Assembly: GCA_038884455.1 (NCBI GenBank) | Contig: JAWABU010000013.1 | Span: 1 to 43,186 of the forward strand | Source: Candidatus Thermoplasmatota archaeon | GTDB taxonomy: Archaea > Thermoplasmatota > E2 > DHVEG-1 | Direction: 5' to 3' | DNA: 43,186 nucleotides | Shown here: in pieces, positions 15,669 to 23,725 of the stretch | How positions within the stretch are numbered: position 1 is the first letter of the stretch | Layout of the letters: every line of letters starts with the position of its first letter | Made by a program: the position numbers and the translations under genes | The notes under the pieces: model-generated | Told to the model about the DNA's origin: nothing | Database searches by the model: none | Seen by the model: the letters and a program-made list of their open reading frames with translations, nothing else

Positions 15669-17108
15669 TTATATGCCAAGGAGCATCGTTGCAATGAAGA
15701 GGTACAAAATGATTCCGACAATATCTGCAATTGACGTAATGAGCGGACCACTCGCAACAGCAGGATCCCAACCAAGTCGCGTGAACAGAAATGGTAAAGA
15801 AAGACCAATGAGACTACCAACAAATACAATTGCCATCATGGAAAGACCAACAACCAGGGCAATAAGCATACCTCCTCGGAAGATACCAAGTATAGAAACA
15901 ACCACACCCATGGTTAGCCCGATTGCCCCAGCGACAAGTACTTCTTTTCCAACACAGTAATACCAATCCTGAAGCTTTACATCTTTGATTGCAAGAGCAC
16001 GAACCATCAGGGTTGACGCTTGAGAACCTGCATTTCCGCCACAGTCAACAAGCAACGGCATAAAAAGAACTAAAACAAGGTATTTGGCAATAGTATCTTC
16101 AAAGAAAGCAATTGCAGCACCAGAAAAAATATTGACAAAGACTAGAAAAACTAACCATCCGATGCGTTTCTGATACAAGGTTCGAATAGGAGCATCACGA
16201 ATTCTATCGGGGAGCTTTCGTTTACTCATTGCAGCGATTTTATGAAAATCCTCTGTGGTTTCTTCTTCACCGACATCAATCAAATCATCAACCGTTACAA
16301 TACCTAATAAAACACCTTGTGAATCGACAACAGGTAATGCATACAAGTTATGTTCTTTGATGAGATGATATGCTTTTTCTTGATCATCGAAAGCACTAAT
16401 ACACACAAAGGTATAATTCATGATATCTGAAATTTTATCGGTTGGATTTGCTAGTATGATCTGACGAAGGCGAAGATCGTCTATGATTTTACCTTGTTCA
16501 TCAACAACATAAATCATCGCAAGAATCTCACTATCTTTTCCTTTATCACGGATATATGCTAAGGCTTGTTCTACCGTCCAATCAGCACGGATAGCTACAA
16601 AATCAGGTGTCATAAGACGACCGACGCTATCTTCAGGATAGCCTAAGAGTTGACGTGCTTCTTTGAGATCTTCAGGGCTTAACAATTCAAAGAGACGGCG
16701 GGTGACTTGTGCAGGTAATTCCTCAAACAACGCAGTTCTATCATCAGGGGTTAATTCGGAGAGGAGCGTCGACGTTTCTGAGTCTGTCAAATTTTTTAGA
16801 AGAATGTCCTGAGCCGCTAAATCCATTTCAGAAAAAACATCAGCGGCAAAATCACGGGGAAGAGAACGAAAAATGAAAATACAATCAACTTTTTCTGCGT
16901 CTTGTATGAGTTTTGCCACAGTCACTGGTGGTAATTTGACGAGAAGTTTTCTGAGATCATTCCATTTTCGTTCATTGATATACTTTTTTATGTCGCATTT
17001 TGTTTGTTCAGTAAGGACTCCATTTTTTCGAAAAAGTTTCTCCTTTGTAGAGCGAAGTGCATCATTATTTGTAGGTGAGGGATTGCAAGGATCGTTTGTG
17101 TTGCTCAT
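15669..17108 (-). CDS. mgtE: Magnesium channel/transporter MgtE
   Basis: This 479-residue protein has the full MgtE layout. The N-terminal superhelical domain (about 20-160) contains repeats such as LLSELTPDDRTALFEELP. Next are GRLMTPDFVAIR and a pair of CBS domains (about 165-280), then a linker helix and five membrane helices with the Mg2+-selective segment LLVDCGGNAGSQASTLMVRALA. The cytosolic N and CBS domains sense Mg2+ and close the pore when Mg2+ is abundant. The first membrane segment begins at RIGWLVFLVF. It is transcribed alone, leftward, and no riboswitch-like leader is apparent. Confidence 0.93.
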   Translation of the reverse strand: MSNTNDPCNPSPTNNDALRSTKEKLFRKNGVLTEQTKCDIKKYINERKWNDLRKLLVKLPPVTVAKLIQDAEKVDCIFIFRSLPRDFAADVFSEMDLAAQDILLKNLTDSETSTLLSELTPDDRTALFEELPAQVTRRLFELLSPEDLKEARQLLGYPEDSVGRLMTPDFVAIRADWTVEQALAYIRDKGKDSEILAMIYVVDEQGKIIDDLRLRQIILANPTDKISDIMNYTFVCISAFDDQEKAYHLIKEHNLYALPVVDSQGVLLGIVTVDDLIDVGEEETTEDFHKIAAMSKRKLPDRIRDAPIRTLYQKRIGWLVFLVFVNIFSGAAIAFFEDTIAKYLVLVLFMPLLVDCGGNAGSQASTLMVRALAIKDVKLQDWYYCVGKEVLVAGAIGLTMGVVVSILGIFRGGMLIALVVGLSMMAIVFVGSLIGLSLPFLFTRLGWDPAVASGPLITSIADIVGIILYLFIATMLLGI

Positions 17109-17244
17109 AGTGCCTTAGAAAAACTGTACAGCTCATTACATTATTTAGAATTTCCGATATTGTATTTTTCAACAGCCTATCTTTCTTTTTTTTGTTTACG
17201 GCGGGACCGAACGTAGACGATAAAAAATGTTCTATAAAAATATT

Positions 17245-17724
17245 TTATCGTTTCAGTGTTACTCCTCGTTGATTTTGATACGTACCTGAGCGTTCGTGAT
17301 ACAGAGCATCAGGAATTGTTGAAAGTTGTTCGAACACAATTTGACAGAACCGATCGCCAATATGAATCTGAACCGGTTCATGACTGGCGTTGAAACAACT
17401 AATGGTGAGAGTCCCATGGAAGCCGGCATCAACTTTCCCAAAACTTGTCATAATTCCTTTGCGAGCATAACTTGATCGAATCCAGAGCTGTGCTACGAGT
17501 TGTGGTCCCATTTTGATAAATTCTTTAGTGCTGATAGCAAACCATGTCACTGGCGGGATAATTGCTGTTCCTTGTTTGATGTGTTCATTGGTTTTTTTTA
17601 TGAGAATTTCATCGATGATGAGATCATAGCCGTTGGGTGTGATGTTTGTTTCATGAAAAGGTTCAATTCCTAGAAGTTGACTTTTCAATGCTGCGAGGAT
17701 GTCTCTATCAGAAAGTATGCTCAT
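17245..17724 (-). CDS. dCTP deaminase/dUTPase-fold protein lacking the Dcd catalytic Glu
   Basis: This 159-residue protein matches the Dcd family: SILSDRDIL at the N-terminus, ITPNGYDLIIDEI, WIRSSYARKGI, VDAGFHGTLTISCFN and the C-terminal YQNQRGVTLKR nucleotide-closing segment. Dcd enzymes deaminate dCTP to dUTP using a Glu in the segment G-F-x-G-x-x-x-L-E. Here that residue is Ser (about 109). dUTPases of the same fold also lack the Glu and keep the D-x-G-F/Y-x-G motif. The protein could therefore be a dUTPase or a nucleotide-binding homologue rather than a deaminase. The start was set at the ATG at 17724, with AAGGT before it, instead of the longer frame to 17748. It follows two cyclophilin genes closely. 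Confidence 0.8.
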   Translation of the reverse strand: MSILSDRDILAALKSQLLGIEPFHETNITPNGYDLIIDEILIKKTNEHIKQGTAIIPPVTWFAISTKEFIKMGPQLVAQLWIRSSYARKGIMTSFGKVDAGFHGTLTISCFNASHEPVQIHIGDRFCQIVFEQLSTIPDALYHERSGTYQNQRGVTLKR

Positions 17725-17759
17725 ATTTCGACCTTGTCTGCATAACAAAAATTTTCTGT

Positions 17760-18245
17760 CTAGCCAACAATCGTTATTTTATTGATGGTTATTTTTTCAA
17801 GTGGTCGATCGTTGCGATCAGTTTTTGCATTACCAATACTGTCAACAACATCCATACCTTCAACAACTTTCCCGAACACCGCATGTTTACTTGATGCTGG
17901 TTCTTTGTCGAAATCAAGATATGTGTTGTCGACGAGGTTGATGAAAAATTGACTTCCACCGGTGTTTGGTCCGCGGTTTGCCATTGATATTGTACCACGG
18001 ACATTACTCAGACTTTTATGGAATTCATCCTTGATCGTATAGCCAGGTCCTCCTGTTCCTGTGCCGTGGGGGCAACCACTTTGAATCATAAAATCTTTGA
18101 TGACTCGATGAAAAATCAAACCATTATAGAAACCGGTTTTTGCCAGGCTTATAAAATTTCCTGCAGTGATTGGTACTTTGTCTTCAAAAAGCTCTACTTT
18201 AAAGATCCCTTTGCTTGTCTCAAATGTTGCAATTTTATTTACCAT
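17760..18245 (-). CDS. Cyclophilin-type peptidyl-prolyl isomerase (cytosolic)
   Basis: This 161-residue single-domain cyclophilin accelerates cis-trans isomerisation of prolyl bonds during protein folding. Visible motifs are [17 protein letters not shown], the catalytic-site segment [13 protein letters not shown] with the Arg, [28 protein letters not shown] (Gln-Phe-Phe of the binding pocket) and [14 protein letters not shown]. There is no signal peptide, so it acts in the cytoplasm. AAGGAGG lies just before the ATG, 12 bases after the stop of the membrane-anchored paralogue, so the two form an operon. Confidence 0.93.
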   Translation of the reverse strand: MVNKIATFETSKGIFKVELFEDKVPITAGNFISLAKTGFYNGLIFHRVIKDFMIQSGCPHGTGTGGPGYTIKDEFHKSLSNVRGTISMANRGPNTGGSQFFINLVDNTYLDFDKEPASSKHAVFGKVVEGMDVVDSIGNAKTDRNDRPLEKITINKITIVG

Positions 18246-18257
18246 ATTTTTTCCTCC

Positions 18258-18944
18258 TTAGGTTGCATATGTTATGGTGATGCTATTGATGATCACATCA
18301 GTTACCGGCCAATCTTGCATATAGGTGTACTTTGTGGTGGTTTCAACTGATGCAATCTCTCGTACGACATCGAGTCCTTCGATGACAACACCAAATGCTG
18401 CATAGTTATCGTCGAGGAAGGATTGTGGTCCATCACAGATGAAAAATTGACTTGTTGCACTGTTTGGATCATTGGTTCGCGCCATGGAAATCGCACCATC
18501 AACATGTCGTACCTCTGGATTGATTTCAAGATTAATGGGTCCATATGGGCTTTCTTTCGGTGTGCCGTCAGGATAAAATCCTCCACCTTGGATCATGAAA
18601 TTATCGATAACTCGGTGGAAAACTAATCCATTGTAAAATCCATCGTTAGCAAGTTTTACAAAGTTTTCTACAGTAGTTGGTACTTTGTCAGCAAAAAGTT
18701 CGACCCGGATCGTACCCATGGTGGTGGTAATTACTGCAATTGGATTGCCTTTCGGAGTTTCATTGTTTGATCCTGGCTGCTGCAACAGAATTACTAAGGA
18801 TAACCCAATGACAATTAATACTACAACAAACAGAATTATGCCGATTTTTTTGTTGTTATCTCCTTTTAGGGAAATCTCAGGGGTTTGCGTTTCCTTTTTT
18901 TTATGACCCATAATCTTGTTCACCAGCCCCAGTATATCGCCCAT
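18258..18944 (-). CDS. Membrane-anchored cyclophilin-type peptidyl-prolyl isomerase
   Basis: This 228-residue protein has a basic cytosolic head, one membrane helix (about 33-52, IGIILFVVVLIVIGLSLVIL), a short Gly/Asn/Pro linker and a cyclophilin domain (about 68-226). The domain contains FHRVIDNFMIQGGGF, ISMARTNDPNSATSQFFI and AAFGVVIEGLDVV. The single uncleaved helix should place the isomerase outside the membrane, where it would assist folding of exported proteins. It is the upstream partner of the cytosolic cyclophilin, 12 bases away. That arrangement looks like a tandem duplication in which one copy gained an anchor. Confidence 0.9.
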   Translation of the reverse strand: MGDILGLVNKIMGHKKKETQTPEISLKGDNNKKIGIILFVVVLIVIGLSLVILLQQPGSNNETPKGNPIAVITTTMGTIRVELFADKVPTTVENFVKLANDGFYNGLVFHRVIDNFMIQGGGFYPDGTPKESPYGPINLEINPEVRHVDGAISMARTNDPNSATSQFFICDGPQSFLDDNYAAFGVVIEGLDVVREIASVETTTKYTYMQDWPVTDVIINSITITYAT

Positions 18945-19238
18945 TGTTTATAGATTTTTTTTATATCTTTTCGAAAAAAAAGTTCTCTAGTATATTAGTG
19001 ATGCCTGGTTTTGCAGCAGTAATACATAGGTAAGTAAAAATTTGTAAATGACCAGGTATTGGTCTCCAGAACACGATCCCGTACAAATAAAGGTTTACGA
19101 TACCATTGGATAAACGGACATACTACTCAACTCCTTTTTACTGGTTTGTTGTATCTGTTAGATAAAATTATATTTTTATATAAAAAAGTATATATAACTT
19201 TGAATCCTATTAATATTATTGCCGGATAGGAAATAGAT
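18945..19238. other. Intergenic region between divergent genes
   Basis: No gene is visible. It is AT-rich and includes a probable TATA region (TATATTTTTATATAAAAAAG, about 19168-19187) for the gene at 19239. A 9-base near-complement, ATGCCTGGT (19001-19009) and ACCAGGTAT (19051-19059), could form a long-loop stem, but I see no further structure, tRNA T-loop or ORF. Confidence 0.3.
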
Positions 19239-20474
19239 ATGGCTTATCGTCAAAAAAAAATAATAGGCATAGCTATAGTTCTTGGTATCTTTACCTTTAT
19301 AAATATTCTTGCTGCGACCTTTATTTTTATTGATATCCGTGCAGTCGACATGCCAAAAACCATTCTTACTCTGGAGGTTGTTGAGATAACAACTGATGAA
19401 GCAGTACTGAAAGCAACCGTATTGATTGATAATCAAAATCCTTTTGATGTGATCGTCAAAGATTTAAAAATGATCACAAAAACAGACACTGGTGAGGAGA
19501 TACTGAAGTTTTCTATTCCCGGTGGAGACATACCATCGAAGAAAAATAAAACCTTTTCTACTGATATTCTTTTTTCTCTGAAAAACAAAATTCCAGATCG
19601 GTTAACCAGCGAGATAACAGGAACCATGGGAATTCGATTTTTTAGCCTGATTACGAAAACATTACCTGTTCAAGTGACGGTCATCACATCAATTGGTGAT
19701 AGTATACGATCATTATCGATGCCATTGATCCATGCAAATATCGAATTTGATAATATCAGTAAACACGGTGTGAATATCACCACAAAACTTGACATACAAA
19801 ATCCAAATTCTTTTGATTTGAGTTTTGATGATATATCGATTACTGCAGTAACTGATGCTGGAACAACTGTTGGAGTTGTAAATGTCGCTAGCGGGCTGCT
19901 GAAAGCTCACCAAACAACAACAATGCAGGGAAAAGGATCAATTCAACTCAAAGCATTAGATGCAAATGTTTTAACAGTAACTGTGAATGGAAATGTCAGC
20001 GTGCATATCGCCGGAGCAAAGAAAAAAATCCCATTAACTGTTGACGCTGACATCAACGTGCCACATCTCAGTGACATTTTTTCCTTAAACACACCAACTG
20101 ACATGATCATTAAATCTGATATGGAGCTGAAAGGTCGAGGTTTTATTGATCATATAACTCTTGAAATTATTAACCCAAATAACTTGCCGCTTGAAGCAAA
20201 AGATGTAACGTTTTCGATATATGTTGTCGCAAATGATGTTGAAGAACTGGTCGGTGAAACAGTTATTGAACGTGCATCAGTTCAAGCGAAAAATAAAACT
20301 TTTCTGAAAACCGAAATCTCCATGCCGTTTTCAAAGATTTTACGACCAAAAGGCGGTGGGTTTTTCCCAGACGCATTACTGGTTACCGTCCGAGCAAAAG
20401 TGACGATTGAAGGTCTTGATCAATGGTTCTGGCTTGGAGTGAGTGGATATCAGGACTTGCATATTCTCCGATAA
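19239..20474 (+). CDS. Membrane-anchored protein with three LEA14-like domains
   Basis: This 411-residue protein starts with a basic tip and one membrane helix (about 8-30, IGIAIVLGIFTFINILAATFIF). Three beta-rich repeats of the LEA14/WHy type follow. Each opens with the Asn-Pro hallmark: VLIDNQNPFDVIVKDL near 63-78, LDIQNPNSFDLSFDDI near 183-198 and LEIINPNNLPLEAKDV near 305-320. LEA type 2 domains are fibronectin-like sandwiches known from desiccation-linked plant proteins and many archaeal surface proteins; their role in archaea is not settled. The likely location is the outer face of the membrane. An SD-like GGATAGGAAATAG precedes the ATG. Confidence 0.8.
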   Translation: MAYRQKKIIGIAIVLGIFTFINILAATFIFIDIRAVDMPKTILTLEVVEITTDEAVLKATVLIDNQNPFDVIVKDLKMITKTDTGEEILKFSIPGGDIPSKKNKTFSTDILFSLKNKIPDRLTSEITGTMGIRFFSLITKTLPVQVTVITSIGDSIRSLSMPLIHANIEFDNISKHGVNITTKLDIQNPNSFDLSFDDISITAVTDAGTTVGVVNVASGLLKAHQTTTMQGKGSIQLKALDANVLTVTVNGNVSVHIAGAKKKIPLTVDADINVPHLSDIFSLNTPTDMIIKSDMELKGRGFIDHITLEIINPNNLPLEAKDVTFSIYVVANDVEELVGETVIERASVQAKNKTFLKTEISMPFSKILRPKGGGFFPDALLVTVRAKVTIEGLDQWFWLGVSGYQDLHILR

Positions 20475-20533
20475 CTTTTTAACAACCTGATGTCTCAGTA
20501 TATGTTTTTTGTTGAAAATGAGAGTTGAGATTG

Positions 20534-21586
20534 GTGAACATACTCTACGGTGTGTGTGGTGAAGGATTTGGTCATGCAAGTAGAAGTAGAATTCTAATGC
20601 GATATCTGCTCTCGCGGAATCATACCCTGTGTATTGTTGCTGGTGGCAAAGCATATCAGCTCTTATCATCAGAGTTCTCAGAGGTTCACAAAATCGAGTC
20701 AGCACATTTTGTGTACAAAAATAATGAGGTAAAACTGATTCAAACTTGCGGAAAAACACTGTATCAAACACTGTTCCGTGCTCCTCGATCATTACTCACG
20801 GTCAATCGGTGCATACAGCAATTTCAGCCAGATATTGTTATTACTGATGCTGAACCGTTGTGTCTGTTCGCAAGTAAATTCCACCGCATTCCTTGCGTAA
20901 GTATCGATAATCCTCATGCGTTACTTTTTCGAACATATCCTGTAAAATCTGGAGAGTTTTTTCCGTGGTTTCTGCTGATCATGGCGTTGAGGATGACGAT
21001 GCATGGTGCATCAAAATATCTAGTGTATGATTTTTTTGACCAGCCAAGCAGCGATGAACGTGTTGTATTTTTAAAACCGTTAATTCAGGAGGGGATACGT
21101 CGTCAGAAACCCTGCTATGGTAGGCACATTTTTGTGTATCATACGATTGGGTCTAATCCAGCAATCTTGGAAACGTTGAAGAAAACACAAGAAACCTATA
21201 TTATCTACGGGATGAAGAAAAGCGGCACTGAGAAAAATGTCGTATTCAAGCAATTCAATGAACATGATTTTTTTACAGATATCAGCACAGCAAAAGCTGT
21301 TATCACAAGTGGTGGTTTCACGGTGATTAGTGAAGCATTGTTTTTACGAAAACCGATATTCTGTCTGCCGATTAAAAATCAATTCGAACAAATGCTGAAT
21401 GGTTTCTGGGTTGAACAACTCGGTGCAGGAATTTCAACCTTCTCGATAACTGAGGAAAAACTGGCGGTGTTCTTGGGCAATCTTGAACAGTATCAGAAAC
21501 ATCTGAAATCGTATAATCCTGGAGATCAAGAAAAAACGCTGCAGACGATTGAACAAATCCTGATATCCTTGGTTCAAAAAAACTAA
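20534..21586 (+). CDS. MJ1255-like glycosyltransferase (GT28/GT1-type fold)
   Basis: This protein of about 350 residues has the two-domain GT-B fold. The N-terminal GVCGEGFGHASRSRIL is characteristic of the MJ1255/VC2487 group, and DIVITDAEPLCLFAS closes the first domain. The C-terminal nucleotide-sugar site reads ITSGGFTVISEALFLRKPIFCLP, then an Asn-Gln-Phe-Glu-Gln segment where the GT28 family has its donor-binding residues. It should transfer a sugar from a nucleotide donor to an unknown acceptor. The frame is open from a TTG at 20525; I prefer the GTG at 20534, which gives the usual N-I-L-Y-G-V beginning. It abuts the convergent sulfotransferase gene with no gap. Confidence 0.82.
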   Translation: MNILYGVCGEGFGHASRSRILMRYLLSRNHTLCIVAGGKAYQLLSSEFSEVHKIESAHFVYKNNEVKLIQTCGKTLYQTLFRAPRSLLTVNRCIQQFQPDIVITDAEPLCLFASKFHRIPCVSIDNPHALLFRTYPVKSGEFFPWFLLIMALRMTMHGASKYLVYDFFDQPSSDERVVFLKPLIQEGIRRQKPCYGRHIFVYHTIGSNPAILETLKKTQETYIIYGMKKSGTEKNVVFKQFNEHDFFTDISTAKAVITSGGFTVISEALFLRKPIFCLPIKNQFEQMLNGFWVEQLGAGISTFSITEEKLAVFLGNLEQYQKHLKSYNPGDQEKTLQTIEQILISLVQKN

Positions 21587-22561
21587 TTATTCGACTGCAT
21601 CTTTGGTATATGAAAACGTAGAGCAGTAACGTTTCATAGACCGATAAATAAATGATTGGAGTACAACGACACTTGGATGTAGATCTGTTTTTCGAGATCG
21701 GATGAAGGTGTCATATGATATCTTATGTTCTGTGGTGAGGTGTAACTTTTTCAGTATCTCAGAAATGATCTTTTCAGGGTGAGCACAGAGCTCATCATAC
21801 GTTATTGAAATATAATCATCAGCAGTTAGTTTGTTGATATTGCGCAGGTAATAACGTGTACCATGTGCAGTATACATCGTGAGCAGCATACAACTAAAAA
21901 CAGAGAGGTGTGAAAACAGCATACGAAGTGGCAACAACAGTAAGGGATTTTCGTAGATTTTTGTATACGTTTTTGAAAGTTGTGTTGTGTAGTAATTTTT
22001 CTGCTGGAGGAGAACATGCATCGCGTTAATTGTTGAGCTGATAGTCTTGAACGGGTGTCGATGAATGAAGATAAACTTTGCTTGAGGAAATCTCTTTTTC
22101 AGAAAGAGAAAATTGGAGAAATCATACGGATTCTTTACAAGAATTGGTTTGTTGTTTTCTGCAAGAAACTGGATTTTTTGACATAATGTTGTAAAAACAT
22201 CAATATTTGATGGTGAAAGCTTCATAGTATTTGAATATCGGTCAAGGAGAAAACCGTATTCTTCAGCAAAATCAGCAGTGACTTGTAAGGTATCGATTGC
22301 TCGGTCATCAAGACCATGCTGTTTGAAGGTATCAGTGAGATGGCGCTGTGCTTCTTTGGTTTTATTATGGAGATGCGTATCAATCAATGTTTCATAGTTG
22401 ATGATGTGATACGCTGTGACTGGATTGAAACATCCAGTTGCAGTCAGCATCTTGTAAAGGATGCTGGTTCCTGAACGGTGAAAACCAAGGATAAAAACTA
22501 GTTGTATGTTTTGATGTTTTATTTTTTCAAGATGCGGATCATCTATCCCCATAGCATCCAT
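21587..22561 (-). CDS. PAPS-dependent sulfotransferase family protein
   Basis: This 324-residue protein has the sulfotransferase fold. The 5'-phosphosulfate-binding loop is GFHRSGTSILYKML (about 27-40), and the 3'-phosphate-binding strand-helix is FIFIHRHPFKTISS near 170. A C-terminal ITYDELCAHPEKIISEI segment is typical of the family. It would move sulfate from PAPS to a sugar, lipid or protein. The neighbouring glycosyltransferase and the many exported proteins make a sulfated glycan a reasonable guess. The gene lies tail to tail with the glycosyltransferase. An alternative Met at codon 4 exists. Confidence 0.83.
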   Translation of the reverse strand: MDAMGIDDPHLEKIKHQNIQLVFILGFHRSGTSILYKMLTATGCFNPVTAYHIINYETLIDTHLHNKTKEAQRHLTDTFKQHGLDDRAIDTLQVTADFAEEYGFLLDRYSNTMKLSPSNIDVFTTLCQKIQFLAENNKPILVKNPYDFSNFLFLKKRFPQAKFIFIHRHPFKTISSTINAMHVLLQQKNYYTTQLSKTYTKIYENPLLLLPLRMLFSHLSVFSCMLLTMYTAHGTRYYLRNINKLTADDYISITYDELCAHPEKIISEILKKLHLTTEHKISYDTFIRSRKTDLHPSVVVLQSFIYRSMKRYCSTFSYTKDAVE

Positions 22562-22602
22562 GATAATACGTGAGTGTTTGAAAAAGATATCTCAAAAAAT
22601 GA

Positions 22603-23277
22603 TCAGAGAAGATGAACAGCAGTCAATACCGCGATAAGTACAGAATGGGTGACATAGATTGCAACTCCAACATAGGAAATCGAGAGAAACGAGATGAGAA
22701 GTTTTCGATTCTCAGAGATTGACGCATGATCAATGAGCTGGGTTGCAAGTGCCATAAAAAAAAGGATGATGAACCAGTCAAAAAAATTGGTTACGGGGAC
22801 GCCAAAGAATGATACAAACGGTGTTTGTTCAGTCCATACCCACCAGTGATTGCGATGGGCGATTGGGTCTTCAAGAAGATCCAGACAGACACCGATACAA
22901 CCGGTGAGACCAGAAATAAGAATCATTCGGGGGAGGGTTATTTTTGAAAACACTGATGCAACAAGGTGTTTTGCAAAGGAGAGAAATAAAAAAAGATTTG
23001 TGCTCCATCCAAGAAGTATAATAAGAGGGACACTTCCTCCGATAACTGAGAGGTAGATGTAATAGTTTGGGTAGAGATATCTGCCGTTTGCAACCGCTGA
23101 GGCTTCGATAAATAATGCTGCTCCCATCATTGGTAGAAAGTATCGAACGGTTTTTTTCCATCCGTTTTTTTTCCATGAGAAAAAAACAAGGAGTGACCAG
23201 ATGATTGTTATGGCACTCATAAAAAAAAGCATAGTGATTGAAATGTGTGCTGTCGTGTTGATTTGTACAAGGGACAT
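22603..23277 (-). CDS. CruF-like carotenoid biosynthesis membrane protein (PF04240-type)
   Basis: This multi-helix membrane protein of about 224 residues contains the family pattern CLDLLEDPIAHRNHWWVW followed by FFGVPVTNFFDWF. It corresponds to the D-P-x6-W-x-W and (Y/F)-x-G-V-P-x-x-N-F motifs of carotenoid 1',2'-hydratases (CruF, bisanhydrobacterioruberin hydratase). Such enzymes add water to the terminal double bond of acyclic carotenoids. The longer frame to 23349 overlaps the upstream gene; the ATG at 23277 lies only four bases after that gene's stop and is preferred. A terpenoid-synthase-like gene lies just upstream on the other strand. No phytoene synthase or desaturase is visible in the window. 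Confidence 0.7.
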   Translation of the reverse strand: MSLVQINTTAHISITMLFFMSAITIIWSLLVFFSWKKNGWKKTVRYFLPMMGAALFIEASAVANGRYLYPNYYIYLSVIGGSVPLIILLGWSTNLFLFLSFAKHLVASVFSKITLPRMILISGLTGCIGVCLDLLEDPIAHRNHWWVWTEQTPFVSFFGVPVTNFFDWFIILFFMALATQLIDHASISENRKLLISFLSISYVGVAIYVTHSVLIAVLTAVHLL

Positions 23278-23281
23278 ATCA

Positions 23282-23593
23282 TCATGGTTCCTTGAATCGA
23301 GATATAATAGTGCGGATTTCCTTAAGACCAAGAACTGGGAGAAACGCACAGAATATTCCGATAATAACCTCCCAATACGACTGAGATATCAGTCCGGCAG
23401 CTGTTATCATCACCAGGCGAAATAGATACAGAAGTACAACAATACTCAGGGTCATACCAAATAATTTGACCGTGCAGGACGTAGATGAATCGCTGGTTTC
23501 ACTGGTTGTCTTTTTTTCTGCTGTTTTCAGGATGATGATCGTAAGAATGATTCCTGCACCGGCGATAAGGAAAAATATGGGAAGATCAACCAT
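23282..23593 (-). CDS. Small membrane protein upstream of the CruF-like gene
   Basis: This is a 103-residue protein with an N-terminal membrane helix (about 5-23), a Lys/Ser/Thr-rich linker (KKTTSETSDSSTS) and two further helices (about 44-65 and 74-92). No family is recognised. Its stop is four bases before the ATG of the CruF-like gene, so the two are almost certainly co-transcribed and translationally coupled. Confidence 0.6.
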   Translation of the reverse strand: MVDLPIFFLIAGAGIILTIIILKTAEKKTTSETSDSSTSCTVKLFGMTLSIVVLLYLFRLVMITAAGLISQSYWEVIIGIFCAFLPVLGLKEIRTIISRFKEP

Positions 23594-23725
23594 ACTATTC
23601 TCTCGCGTCTTTTTTTATCAAAATGGTATATCATGAATGATATTAGAATGCTTGGTTTGGAGAGCAAGATGTTATAAACATGTGTATCTTTTCATAATAA
23701 CATAACGAAGTGGACGCAGAGCATC

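Noticed and set aside
16970-17244. Mg2+-responsive leader or riboswitch for mgtE
   Set aside because: The upstream region is short and AT-rich with no recognisable paired structure, and such leaders are not known for archaeal mgtE.
18945-19238. tRNA or small structured RNA in the gap
   Set aside because: There is no T-loop or D-loop consensus and only one weak 9-base stem.
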